From Hydractinia symbiolongicarpus (taxonomy: Eukaryota > Cnidaria > Hydrozoa > Anthoathecata > Hydractiniidae): a stretch of DNA of 64,000 bases. Shown here one piece after another: positions 41,483-50,319 of the stretch. The DNA lies in contig NC_079878.1 in assembly GCF_029227915.1 (NCBI RefSeq), positions 22,409,501 through 22,473,500 of the forward strand, in the 5' to 3' direction. The notes below the pieces were generated by a model. The model saw only the letters and a list, made by a program, of their open reading frames with translations. It did not search any database and had not been told where the DNA came from. Made by a program: the position numbers and the translations under genes. Each line of letters begins with the position of its first letter. The stretch's first letter is position 1.

Positions 41483-41746
41483 AGTAGTAGTAGGGAGTGA
41501 ATATAACCAGTTTTTATTCCTCCTACACCTTTTAATAACAAAACCCTGCTTTCACCATTTCCACCACCACCTCATCCAAAAACAAGTAAAAAACGAAATC
41601 ATATGACGTCATCAACGCATACGTGAAATCATAATAATACAGAATATAAATGCCAATAACCAACACAAAATAATATTAAATGTATATAATATTAAATGTA
41701 TATAATATATACTCATATTATACAGAATATCAGTAAGGGAAATTCC
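41483..41746. repeat. Left terminal inverted repeat of Polinton
   Basis: Matches the reverse complement of 57301-57547 with scattered substitutions and small indels. It contains a perfect TGACGTCA palindrome at 41604-41611 and a pyrimidine-rich CACCATTTCCACCACCACC tract. Confidence 0.95.
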
Positions 41747-41960
41747 TTAAGTCACCCATTAGTAACCAACACAAAATAATATGAAATAATATTAAATGCC
41801 AATCACCAACACAAAATAATATTTAATGTAAGATACATGGCGTCATCTGCCAATCACCAACACAAAATAATATTAAATGTAAGATATATTAAATACTAAC
41901 ACACAATCATATTAATGAAATCATATGACGTCATGCGCAATAGCGACTAACGGGAATAAT
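41747..41960. repeat. Subterminal repeats inside left end of Polinton
   Basis: Three to four further copies of CCAAYMACCAACACAAAATA plus AATATTAAATGTA, a unit that first appears in the terminal repeat at about 41652. The last copy is followed by a second TGACGTCA at 41926-41933. The right end has only the single terminal-repeat copy. Confidence 0.8.
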
Positions 41961-42040
41961 GCTGACATCAACAAAAAAATAGAATTGAGTAAGGAAAGTC
42001 CCTTACTCAAGGATCCCTTGCCGAGGTCGGAATAATAAAG

Positions 42041-42508
42041 ATGAATTGGAGACAAGAAAGATGGAAGAAATTAGTTGAAGAGAATCCCCTGCTGGTAAGA
42101 TTGCAATTCAAGACCCAGGAAATGTGCAACAAGGTTGTTCAAAAGAACCCCTGGCTATTCAAGTATACCCCCGACAGGTTCAAGACGCGGGAAATGTGCA
42201 CAAAGACAGTTGAGGAGTATCCAGGGATGCTCAGACATGTTCCTGACAGGTTCAAGACACGAGACATGTATAATATGGCGGTTCGAGATAGACCTCATCT
42301 ACTCGAGTTTGTTCCGGACTGGTTCGTGACCCGGGACATGCGTAGTAGCACTGATCCTCGATTGCTCGAGGCTTATCGTCAGCAGAAAGCGGAGAAGGCA
42401 AGGATTAAGGAGGAGATACTTCCTATTGCGTGGCATCCCGACAGAGTTATAGGCTGGTGCTTTTTGGAAGATGAAAAGGCGGACCTCAAGCTCTTGTGGA
42501 GTAAATAA
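42041..42508 (+). CDS. KTQEMC-repeat protein (DUF4116-like)
   Basis: An intact 155-residue ORF, the first gene inside the left terminal repeat, with its start directly after AATAATAAAG. Residues 19-110 are four repeats of about 23 residues of the form FKTxEMCxxxVxxxPxLLxxVPDR. The last repeat ends FVPDWFVTRDM and is followed by a charged helix and an AWHPDRVIGWC tail. I know this repeat-plus-tail family from many Polinton-like and giant-virus-related sequences, and it resembles DUF4116. Molecular function is unknown. Reading the gene as element-borne is secure, any role is not. Confidence 0.75.
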   Translation: MNWRQERWKKLVEENPLLVRLQFKTQEMCNKVVQKNPWLFKYTPDRFKTREMCTKTVEEYPGMLRHVPDRFKTRDMYNMAVRDRPHLLEFVPDWFVTRDMRSSTDPRLLEAYRQQKAEKARIKEEILPIAWHPDRVIGWCFLEDEKADLKLLWSK

Positions 42509-42511
42509 ACG

Positions 42512-42586
42512 ATGAAGGAATATTGCGATAAATGTCATATTGAACTTGATAAATATGATAGAGATGCTCCTGTGGTAAAAGGCTAG
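42512..42586 (+). CDS. Micro-ORF with CxxC motif
   Basis: A 24-codon ORF starts 3 bases after the previous stop codon and encodes MKEYCDKCHIELDKYDRD plus a few residues. The single CxxC resembles half of a zinc ribbon. Further cysteine-rich fragments (GGYCKCKN) lie out of frame at 42640-42665, so it may be the head of a broken zinc-finger gene. Confidence 0.3.
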   Translation: MKEYCDKCHIELDKYDRDAPVVKG

Positions 42587-42698
42587 TTATCTGTATGAAA
42601 ATGTTATGTTGGCAGCACTATATAATGTATATAACGTACAACGGAGGATATTGCAAATGTAAAAATCCTTAGTTGTGCCCTGGTTACTATAATAAAGG

Positions 42699-43305
42699 AT
42701 GTTTAAATTTTACAATGAATCAGTAGAGACAAGGGATTTCTATAGTGAACCAACAGTACTTGATATTGACGATGTTAAGCTTGAGAATATAATAATTAGC
42801 GATCCCATCCAAAACAAAAAAGGCAAGGATGAAGGCTCTGTCATTGGCTTTAAACATAACAATAAGATATCATCGTTGCTAATCATAACGCCAAAGGGGC
42901 TGTATTCAAATGGTTCATCCAGATATGACGATGGATCTTCGCTTACCATGTCATTCGATATACATCAGCATCCTGAATGGTTGAAAAAATACACTTGTAT
43001 CCTGGATAGGATACAGCAATTGTATGGTAGTAAATTCACGACCTCATCAGTGAAGATGGTAGATACCTGAACACAACACAGAATAGGATGGTAAAATAAA
43101 CACATATTTCTATGATAAACCAGTACCACTAAAGCAACCTTGTGAATGCATCTGCATTTTAAAAATATCTAGTATTTATAAACAAGGGAATAAGCATTAC
43201 CCGCAAGTCTTGCTTGAGGAGTGTAAATACAAGCCTGTTCAACAACCCTTAAGGACACGACATCTTATTGATTCAGATGAAGAGGAACCATTTGTTGTGG
43301 TCTAA
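42699..43305 (+). pseudogene. Unknown Polinton gene with one frameshift
   Basis: The first frame runs 42699-43070 (123 residues, start after AATAAAGG). A second frame (43087-43305) continues with YFYDKPVPLKQPCECICILK, IYKQGNKHYPQVLLEECKY and an acidic DSDEEE tail. The layout suggests one protein of about 195 residues split by a single frame change near 43070-43087. The beta-rich centre and acidic end are reminiscent of a nucleic-acid-binding protein, but no family is recognised. Confidence 0.5.
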
Positions 43306-43310
43306 TAAAC

Positions 43311-43520
43311 GTGAATGATTTGAAAAGAGAAGCTCGGGAATTTGGTATAAAGGGTTATTCTACGATGAAAAAGGGTGAAATTATAGCCGCAATTAACAAG
43401 ATAAAAAATATAGATATTGCAATGCAGACCGATGGTCCTCATTGTAAATCATGCTTAGAAATTACGTCAATGAAGATCCTAGAGGATTACATCAGAGGTT
43501 TGGAAGCAAAACAAAAGTGA
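43311..43520 (+). CDS. Small SAP/Rho_N-like helical protein
   Basis: Begins LKREAREFGIKGYSTMKKGE, a helix-turn-helix-like pattern (LxxxAxxxGIxGYSxMxKxxLIxxI) seen in SAP and Rho N-terminal DNA/RNA-binding domains. A CKSCLE knuckle follows, then a short coiled coil. The only in-frame start at the expected site is GTG directly after AATAAAC, so an original ATG has probably decayed. 69 residues. Such proteins occur in Polintons and adintoviruses. The function (nucleic-acid binding) is inferred. Confidence 0.55.
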   Translation: MNDLKREAREFGIKGYSTMKKGEIIAAINKIKNIDIAMQTDGPHCKSCLEITSMKILEDYIRGLEAKQK

Positions 43521-43581
43521 ACCATTATATATGAAGGTGACCTAATGATTGATGCCAATACTGGTGAAGTACTTGGTACCA

Positions 43582-43608
43582 TCTAATGTATATTAACAAT
43601 ACATTAGA
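43582..43608. terminator. Hairpin between convergent Polinton genes
   Basis: Arms TCTAATGTAT (43582-43591) and ATACATTAGA (43599-43608) with a 7-base loop lie between the plus-strand stop at 43520 and the minus-strand stop at 43635. Confidence 0.4.
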
Positions 43609-43634
43609 GTATGTTGCATACGCGGGTGGTTCCT

Positions 43635-44278
43635 CTAGATACCGCTGACATACTGTGCAGATTGAAGTTTTTTAAGCAGTTCATCTTTTGCCTCCTTACG
43701 CCCTTTCGCGACAAGCTGCTGTCGCTCCCGTTCATTGATAGAGTCCACGATTTTGCGTGTTCGTTGTCGGGCTTGCTCCTTTAGCGGCATGTACTTTTGC
43801 TTTTCCTGCATGATTAAGCTGAACTCGTGGTCGCTAATAACACCATTCTCCACAGCTTTAGAGATTAGGTCAACGATAGCGTTGAGCTTGGTTTTCGCTA
43901 GTAGTCTGATGCTCTCATGCTTCTTACTCTTGACACCTAGCCTCTTCCCAGCGTTCCGTAGACCGGCTTGCCCTAACCCTATGGCGATAGTGATTCCTCC
44001 CATAGCCACGGCGAGTGGTACAGCGATACCTGAGAGCATGCTACCAATACCAACGCCTGAAGTTATCACACTTACCGCTAGCAGGCCATTGTCAGAGAAC
44101 CTAACCCACGTACCATGCATTTTGAACTTTTTGGCGAGCTTGTCACGCTCTTTAATCTCGGCCCGCAAGTATTGTTTCACTTCTTCGTTCCCAGTCTGTA
44201 CACTTGACTTTCATCAGTCTCCGTACCCTCCAGAGGTGCAGAAGGTAGGCTTGTATAAAGATTAGCAATGTCTGTCAT
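43635..44278 (-). pseudogene. Polinton membrane protein with hydrophobic hairpin, frameshifted
   Basis: The start ATG at 44278 abuts the previous gene's stop (AATAAATG). The acidic N-terminus (MTDIANLYTSLPSAPLEGTE) stops after 33 residues, and a second frame, open from about 44225, carries the body. The body has a basic helix (AEIKERDKLAKKFKMHGTW), two glycine-rich hydrophobic segments (VSVITSGVGIGSMLSGIA, VPLAVAMGGITIAIGLG), then a long charged helical tail. It belongs to the conserved unknown genes of Polintons and is possibly a virion membrane protein. The one-base frame change looks like decay. Confidence 0.55.
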
Positions 44279-44936
44279 TTATTCTATGAGCAAGTGCATG
44301 GTAATTCCAACGAACGAAACGTTCTTATCCTCGTGATATTCGTCTGTCAAAATGAACTCGAGACGATCGGTGGATCCTTTCAAAGGAAGATATATCGGTG
44401 TATTAAAAGTCCACGTAAGTATGTCTCCCCATGCGTTTAGCTCCTCTCTTTCTTATCTTGGATTTTTTACCATCCAGCAAGCAATCATTCTCATCTAATT
44501 GAGGGCAAACAAGCCGTAACCTATGGTATGGGTCGGTTATATAAAATGAATCGTTGTCACCCTTCATATAGTATTTTTTACTGGAATCGTAGGATAGACC
44601 CAAGAGCTCTTGCAGTTGTCGATGAATCACCACCGTGTACCCGTCATTAACACGGAGTCTGCAGAGTCCATTTTTCAGAACAAAAAGTTGTACCTTGCCC
44701 TGTGCCTGGGTATTGACGATGGCCGCGATATCTTCAATCTGGTACAACCCATTCATTATTTCAATTCTAGTAACCGTCTGATCGGGCCCTACCTTACGGA
44801 TGGTAAATCATTGTTGCTGTAAAGGTTCAGCCACGTGGGTCGAATGCTGATGGATTTCAGGGCTATCCTCGCGTCCTGCCCTAGGTAGTTCTCAATTCGT
44901 AGGTTTCTCTATATCTGTGACATACAGCTGTCGCAT
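44279..44936 (-). pseudogene. Probable minor capsid (penton-like) protein, multiply frameshifted
   Basis: Pieces in three frames read in order: start at 44936 (MRQLYVTDIEKP), YLGQDARIALKSISIRPTW, then YQIEDIAAIV...LQELLGLSYDS...CPQLDENDCLLDGKKS (44403-44756), then WGDILTWTF...RLEFILTDE...FVGITMHLLI ending at 44279. The order (N-terminal strand, YxIEDI, LLGL, LDG, and a closing D-x-LE-x-xL jelly-roll strand) matches the minor capsid family of Polintons as I know it. At least three frame changes and a stop are present. The assignment is by motif order, so medium confidence. Confidence 0.5.
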
Positions 44937-44953
44937 CTTTCTTTAAAGAAAGA
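44937..44953. promoter_or_regulatory. Divergent 17-bp spacer made of a palindrome
   Basis: CTTTCTTTAAAGAAAG is a perfect 16-base palindrome that, with one extra A, is the entire space between the minus ATG (44934-44936) and the plus ATG (44954-44956). It is a candidate shared bidirectional initiator. Confidence 0.55.
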
Positions 44954-45787
44954 ATGAATATTTACTCATACAACTCACGGGCAACGTATGCCTCCAATCA
45001 TGGGCGTTATCTCGAGAGACTCAAGGGCTCGGATCTCATAGTGCAGGATATAGTAATAGACGCGAAAGGGTCATCATTCAAGGTGAAATTTCCTGATATC
45101 TTCGTTGACTATGTTTTCCATGCCAACCCTCCTATCAACGAATGGAAAAATCACCATTTCAGCCTCTGGTCAACACAATTGAACTTCGCTGTATTTTGCT
45201 CGACATCAGCATGTGGAATCAGCATGCAAAACCTAACGTCTTCATTACCCTCTTGTACGTGCCGTGTATCGATTCCATGTGTATTTTTAAATTCGGAAGA
45301 TCCTCGAAGAATTGGAGGTATCGTTGCCAGGCTCCTCCCGATTTAATTTCATGAACAATCCGTTCCATATGAAAAAATTCAGGCAAATGGCACGTGAATT
45401 TGGCGTATCTGGTAGTGAACACGATTGGTAAAATGAGACAATTTTTAGCTCCTGGCAAGCTACTCGCGATATGCACGAAGCAAGGTCGACTATAGTGTTG
45501 CCCATGGCGTCTACATGATACCAAGCGATATGTCACTGAGGATCGGAAATATGGCTGGATTTATCAACAAGATCCTGATCAGTCAGGACCATTTCAAGAT
45601 TGGTATCAATCCAAATATCAACGCTCCTCATGCTGTTGTACCAAGGAAGAATCATCAACGTCAACCCTCCAAGGTACAACATCCTCCACCAGCTCCATCG
45701 TCAGCAATAGCTCACGAGGAAACTAAGGCTACCATTATCACTGCAGGAGTAGGATGGATTCTTGCATATATATGGATGAAGAGATAG
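44954..45787 (+). pseudogene. Conserved Polinton protein with C-terminal membrane anchor, frameshifted
   Basis: Consecutive pieces in three frames: RATYASNHGRYLERLKGSDL...KVKFPDIFVDYVFHANPP (from 44954), IELRCILLDISMW...YVPCIDSMCIFKFGRS (to 45354), FHMKKFRQMAREFGVSGSE, QATRDMHEARSTIV, then MIPSDMSLRIGNMAGFINKI...NINAPHAVV, a proline-rich linker and a final anchor ATIITAGVGWILAYIWMKR. The whole would be about 275 residues. Reading this strand is favoured over the opposite-strand ORFs because pieces follow one another with only small frame changes. Probably a virion protein. Family function unknown. Confidence 0.5.
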
Positions 45788-45790
45788 TTG

Positions 45791-45816
45791 TCTGGTAAGT
45801 TAGGTGGTTTACCAGA
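45791..45816. terminator. Hairpin between convergent Polinton genes
   Basis: TCTGGTAA (45791-45798) and TTACCAGA (45809-45816) form an 8-bp stem between the plus-strand stop at 45787 and the minus-strand stop at 45822. Confidence 0.4.
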
Positions 45817-45821
45817 ATAAT

Positions 45822-47031
45822 CTATGATCTCTTCCCACTCCTTCTGTTCCCCACGTAAGCCACAACTATACCTACAGCACCTGCTATGGCCATCCGGAAG
45901 AAGAATGAAACGATCGTACCAATAATGCCCGGTAATGCGGTCCCAGCCTTGCCTGCTAGATATTTAAGGAACCGTCCTAGTATTTCCAGCTGCTTTTGAA
46001 AAAAACCTTTACCACCTGTACTTCCTCCTGTTCCTGCTGCACCACTACCATCTGTTAGTGCAAGGACCAAGGTCGACACGAGCAATCCAATGGCATTCAC
46101 GATGCTCGCTATAGTTCGGCTCCGCTCTTTGAACAAAATGGTCAGTTTTTCCCGTAAGGGTACATCATCACCAGCAATCTTCATCAAAGTATCTTTGATA
46201 TTTTTCAGTTGGAAGATAGTATACCATGTGCTTCTTGAATGGCCTGATTTTCACCCCTGAACCGCTCAATGTCCTCCTTAGTCTTGGCTATATCATTATC
46301 CTAGATAGCTAGCTGTTCCCTGGATACTCCAGGTGTGGCCTTCTTGCTCTCGAGCTCTTTCACTTTAGCTTTTTTATCTCTGATCTGAGAATCATATAAT
46401 ATTATTTTCGCTTCTAGCGTCTTCAGGTTGCCACTTAAAGTCTAAAGCTCGTGGTTAAACCTCCTTCTTTCACGTTCGTCTAAAGCCTCTGTAAAGGAAG
46501 TATCCTCCATCGGGCTTTTCGTTTCATCTATAACATTCTCGAGTATCGGCAGCATCTCGATTTCACCGGGGTTGTCATTGATGGTATCAATATTATTCAG
46601 GAGTTCCTGCGCCATCTTCCTACTACCTTTGTTGTGTGTTGAATGTTGATCGAATCCCATGGCTCGCAACCTACCAGCGCCCAAGGCTTTTTTTATCACT
46701 CCCATGGCTCTCAACTCACCATTTTGTTTCGTAAGCTCTATCCCATCGTAGGTAACCCGGTACCATCCATTTCAAAATCATCATAATGTCTAGCGAGTGG
46801 TTGACCGATCTCCCCACTAAGAGCTTCGTAGAGTCCATCAACCTTCGATATCAGTATTTCCCGCCTCAATGACACGGTAAGGCTGCCTCGTGAAGGTGTC
46901 GCGGGCTCAGTGCTTGTTTCTTGAATATCCTCGGGTCGAAGAATCTCGCTCTCAATGCTGAACTCCTCAGGCTCCTCTTCTATATCTCGTTCTAGCGTAA
47001 AGTCATCCTCAAATCCTGGATTATCAGCCAT
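45822..47031 (-). pseudogene. Coiled-coil Polinton protein with hydrophobic C-terminus, frameshifted
   Basis: Three frames in order: an acidic N-terminus (MADNPGFEDDFTLERDIEEE, start in AATAAATG at 47031) to 46738; RKMAQELLNNIDTINDNPGE to 46442; a coiled-coil stretch with stops (46200-46440, SQIRDKKAKVKELESKK); then LTILFKERSRTIASIVNAIG, a Gly/Ser-rich loop, LAGKAGTALPGIIGTIVSFF and AIAGAVGIVVAYVG to 45822. This acidic / coiled-coil / LTxLFxExxxTIxSI / ALPGIIG layout is a recurring uncharacterised Polinton family in marine invertebrates. Likely structural, with pore- or membrane-related character inferred only from hydrophobicity. Confidence 0.6.
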
Positions 47032-47063
47032 TTATTTCAACCCATGTACCTGTATAAATAAAG
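47032..47063. promoter_or_regulatory. Divergent 32-bp spacer with AATAAA facing both ways
   Basis: The minus gene start reads AAATAAATG outward and the plus capsid start reads TATAAATAAAGATG. Both genes begin within 4 bases of AATAAA, so a common start-proximal element is likely. Confidence 0.55.
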
Positions 47064-47937
47064 ATGTCTGTTTTTGGAACAAAATTAGATCCGCATAAGG
47101 AACTGAAAATCAAGTATGGGATGAAAGGCAAACGACAGAGAGTAAAGGTATCTCACGTGCCATCCGCAATCAATCAAAATGAAGATTTGTATGTGGACAT
47201 TCCTAACCTTGGTCAAAATGATATGATATTTCCCAGCTCAATCAAGCTGCTGTTCGACTTGGAATTGACTGGTACCAACACCAAAGGTACCATCATTAGC
47301 AATATCGGCAAGGCCCTGGTACAGAGCTTACGGGTTACGCTGAACGAAAATGAAATACAAAACATACAAGATTACAACGTACTCGCAGTGTACCGTGATC
47401 TTTGGATTTCAAAATTTGATAGGGGCAATAATCTAATTTAGCAGGGGATCAACCCCAATGATGGCACCATAAGAGCTCTACAGGTCAAGGCCAGTGATCA
47501 CGGAACAACAAGGACAAAGCCATAGCCGAGGCCTACGCCAACACGTTCTGTATGCTGGTAAAAACGAGGTCTTCTATAACCCCAAGATCGAGAAAATCTC
47601 GATAACTATTGAAGGTTCACCTAATGAACTGTATAGACACGCCATGCTCCCGAAAGATCACATGGAAAACGTCGTTGAACGTTTTGGTAGCCACGATTCG
47701 GATATGACCATTGGCCAGTTCTTTAGTGAAAGATACGCGCTGTTAATTGATTTCCGCAGTAGTCCAGATCACAGCTTACATGGTTCTGGGCGCCACCTCC
47801 AGAGATTATCGGACGGCATAACCTTGCATATAACTAAAAAAGCAGACGGAACTAGGGATATACGCTGCTATGTGTACTTGCTCCAAGATGCGCAGCTTAA
47901 CATCCTAGACGGGCGTTTCCATAGTGTTGAATATTAA
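47064..47937 (+). pseudogene. Polinton major capsid protein (double jelly-roll) with internal deletion
   Basis: The N-terminal part matches the Polinton capsid family: VYVDIPNLG-like strand, FPSSIKLLFDLELTGTNTKG, ALVQSLRVTLNENEI, YNVLAVYRDLWISK. An in-frame TAG stands at 47439-47441, after which GINPNDGTIRALQVKASDH follows. A frame change then gives NNKDKAIAEAYANTFC, and the next residues already belong to the C-terminal half (EVFYNPKIEKISITIEG, DHSLHGSGRHLQRLSDGIT, stop at 47937). The family is normally about 500-600 residues and here only about 290 codons remain, so the centre (roughly 250 residues) has been deleted near 47550. Confidence 0.8.
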
Positions 47938-47955
47938 GATATTCAGTATCACGCG

Positions 47956-47982
47956 TTATTCTATGGTATTACCATAGAATAA
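47956..47982. terminator. Perfect 13-bp stem between capsid and next gene
   Basis: TTATTCTATGGTA (47956-47968), one base, then TACCATAGAATAA (47970-47982). The stem starts 19 bases after the capsid stop, and its 3' arm carries the AATAAA that precedes the ATG at 47985. It may end one transcript and start the next. Confidence 0.5.
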
Positions 47983-47984
47983 AG

Positions 47985-48383
47985 ATGGCAAGTCTCGCGA
48001 TTATGGCTGGCGGGGCGTTGATTAACGCGCTCGCGTTCTCAGGCTAAAATTATCTCTTCAGTAAGCTCTCAGGTCATGGCGAAGAGGAAAGGAGACGTCA
48101 TGATATCGCGGCGGAGAAATTACAAGCTGCTCAAGCCCAATGGGTGCGGGATAGACAGAAAAAAATAGACTGGTATAACCGACGGCGGGAGGAACAGCGG
48201 GAGGCCGGGCAATCTCTCAAAGAATTGGACGAAGGAATGCGACAGTACTATATCGTTACAATTGAGCGTACCCCAAAGCTCTCAGATTTTTACACACATA
48301 GCAAAGGCCAAAAAGACGGTGAACTCACGTTCATCGTATGGTCCTTGGCCTTCCGCGGCTTCGTAGCGTACAAATGGATGTAA
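47985..48383 (+). pseudogene. Conserved Polinton protein (hydrophobic N-terminus, coiled coil), one in-frame stop
   Basis: Starts after AATAAAG with MASLAIMAGGALINALAFSG, then TAA at codon 21 (48045-48047), then in the same frame FSKLSGHGEEERRRHDIAAE, a coiled coil, PKLSDFYTHSKGQKDGE and a C-terminal hydrophobic segment. The hydrophobic head, KxQAQW helix and LSDFYxxSxGQKD signature define a widespread small Polinton protein of unknown function, always near the capsid and integrase. 132 codons. The single stop is probably recent. Confidence 0.7.
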
Positions 48384-48406
48384 TAACTTTTCGATATGTA
48401 ATAAAC

Positions 48407-49411
48407 ATGTCAAAATCACATATTGTTACAGCCGAAGAAGCTGAAAAGCTGAGTCAAATCTACTACCAGCCCGAACATCTCTGGACCGGGAGAAAAGCTA
48501 TCAAATTGCTCAGCGAGCATAGTGGTCTATCAAAGAAGAAAATTATTCACTGACTATCTCGTCAACTCCTATGGCTCAGGCATATCAAAGGCCCCAAGCG
48601 TATCAACTACCCACATTTCACTATTACAAAGCCGAATCAAATGCATCAATTTGATCTCTTGTACATGCCCCATGATAAAGTATATGGAAATGCCTACAAA
48701 TACATCCTCACAGGCATCGATGTAGCTTCGCGCTACAAAGTGGCTAGACCATTGAGGACCAAGGAAGCCAGTGAAGTTGCGGAGATGTTGAAGGATATTT
48801 ACAAGGCAGGACCTTTACGATACCCGAAGACCTTCCAATGTGACAACGGTTCGGAATTCAAATCAGACGTGACAAAGCTGCTTGAAAGCGAGGGTGTCGA
48901 AATAAAACGTGATACTACCAAATACCATCATACATTTACAGCCTTCGTGGAATCTTATAATAAGGTACTCTCACAAAAACTCTTCAAGCCTCAGGACGCG
49001 CAGGAGCTGGTCACTGATGAAACTAGCAGTACATGGGTGAAACATCTATATAATATCGTAAAAAGCATGAATAATACCAAGACGGCTATGATCGGAATGA
49101 AATCTTCAAAAGCCATTAAGCTTGATGAAGTCCCACTCGCGAAAAGCAAGGAGTATCCAGAGGAAAAGCCTCTACCCGATGATGGCTTATACTTATACCT
49201 CCTGCAACCCGGAGAAGAGCACGGTGATGCTAAAAGACGTGCAACGGATGCCTTGTGGAGCAAGAAAACGTACAGACTCAATCGTATCGTACCTGGTACC
49301 CGTCTCCTATATTATCTTGATGGAGGTCCTGATAGAATTTTTGTGGAGGAAGAGCTCATGCTAATAACAGAGGATGTTCAGGTACCTCCGGAGCATGTGA
49401 AAGAATGGTAA
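48407..49411 (+). pseudogene. Polinton integrase (retroviral-type DDE), one in-frame stop
   Basis: The integrase inserts the linear element DNA into the host genome. 334 codons from ATG 48407 (after AATAAAC). The only break is TGA at codon 49 (48551-48553), where the family usually has Trp, so a TGG to TGA change is likely. The catalytic core is intact: Asp83 (MHQFDLLYMP), Asp146 (FQCDNGSEF) and Glu182 (FTAFVESYN), with exactly 35 residues between the last two. The C-terminal part (WSKKTYRLNRIV...LYYLDGGPDRIFVEEEL) is the usual chromo-like/SH3-like tail. No HHCC zinc finger is visible at the N-terminus, as in many members. Confidence 0.85.
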
Positions 49412-49454
49412 ATTTCTCGATTTTTTTTTTCTTAACACACAAAACCACGCGCCT

Positions 49455-50102
49455 CTAATCTTCAGACTCAGGATATTGAAGCCTGATCCATCGTCTTTTC
49501 TTTACAATACCACGGCGTTGAACGCGTTCACAGTAATACGGAAGATGGTTGTACTTATCATCTTCCGGTGTTGTATGCTTGCGAAATATCATAATAACAT
49601 TATCCTTGCCCGCATCATTGGCATGTGGCACGTATCTTCGACGGAGTCCTGCAATTTTCAATGTTCGGAGATCAGGCTGCTTCTCTCTCTCATGGAGGTC
49701 TTCCTCAAGGTTTGCGATAGTTACGTCCCTTTCTTGAAGATCATCGCTGAGTATTGCCAGGGCTTGACGATGTTCTGCGATTTCATTTTGTAATTTTTCC
49801 ACACCTCTTTTAGTTAGCCATTTCATGACCTCAATAGCCCTTGGTTTTCAAGATCTATGTACAATCTCTAATGCACCATCTAATGTCACGAAAGCCTCGT
49901 CTCCGGTTACTTCCTTGGACAGTGCGGCTAACGCACCATCTGTTATCTCATGACGAGGTGTGGTTTTTACATCTCTGTATGTCGCCTTTATATCAACAAT
50001 ACCCAGAAATCTTCCCAGATCAGCACGTTTAAACATTGGTTGGCCCTGATTGTTTACCAATATCTCAATGGTAGGCAATGTGTTAAATAAGGTAAGTGAC
50101 AT
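49455..50102 (-). pseudogene. MSV199/KilA-like protein with DUF3627-type tail, one in-frame stop
   Basis: Start ATG after ATTAAATAAA. The first part (GQPMFKRADLGRFLGIVDIK) is a Bro-N/MSV199-like DNA-binding motif. A single TGA (49848-49850) interrupts the frame after HRS. It continues with KPRAIEVMKWLTKRGVEKLQ, a coiled coil, then RYVPHANDAGKDNVIMIFRK and a basic KKRRWIRLQYP end, typical of the DUF3627 region in viral KilA-like proteins. 215 codons, and the C-terminus seems shorter than relatives. Likely a DNA-binding regulator. CGA to TGA is the simplest origin of the stop. Confidence 0.7.
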
Positions 50103-50112
50103 TTTATTTAAT

Positions 50113-50313
50113 TTACATTAGCCCAACCAGGATGATCATTTGGACAGACATGAATCCGAAAAAATACATGGTGTTCCTGTGGATCCTTTCTCTCTCCAAA
50201 ACATCCCTTAGCTCTTCGTCAAGGGATTCCAGTTGACTTTCCAGATAAGGGATACTATCCATCTCCTCATGACAGGCTTTCAGCTGATTTTCTAAGGTTC
50301 TGATGTATGACAT
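50113..50313 (-). CDS. Small coiled-coil, tail-anchored Polinton protein
   Basis: 66 residues, intact, start after AATAAATAAAC. Residues 5-45 form a heptad-rich coiled coil (LENQLKACHEEMDSIPYLES), and residues 49-66 a C-terminal hydrophobic anchor (MYFFGFMSVQMIILVGLM). Unknown function. It sits between the KilA-like gene and the ATPase. Confidence 0.6.
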   Translation of the reverse strand: MSYIRTLENQLKACHEEMDSIPYLESQLESLDEELRDVLERERIHRNTMYFFGFMSVQMIILVGLM

Positions 50314-50319
50314 GTTTAT

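Noticed and set aside
43735-44265. Plus-strand 176-residue ORF opposite the membrane-protein gene
   Set aside because: The opposite strand carries the start motif and a coherent helical protein. This ORF is its antisense shadow.
45219-45536. Minus-strand 105-residue ORF in the Polinton
   Set aside because: The plus strand gives a series of adjoining pieces that build one plausible protein from 44954 to 45787, and the minus ORF lacks any motif.
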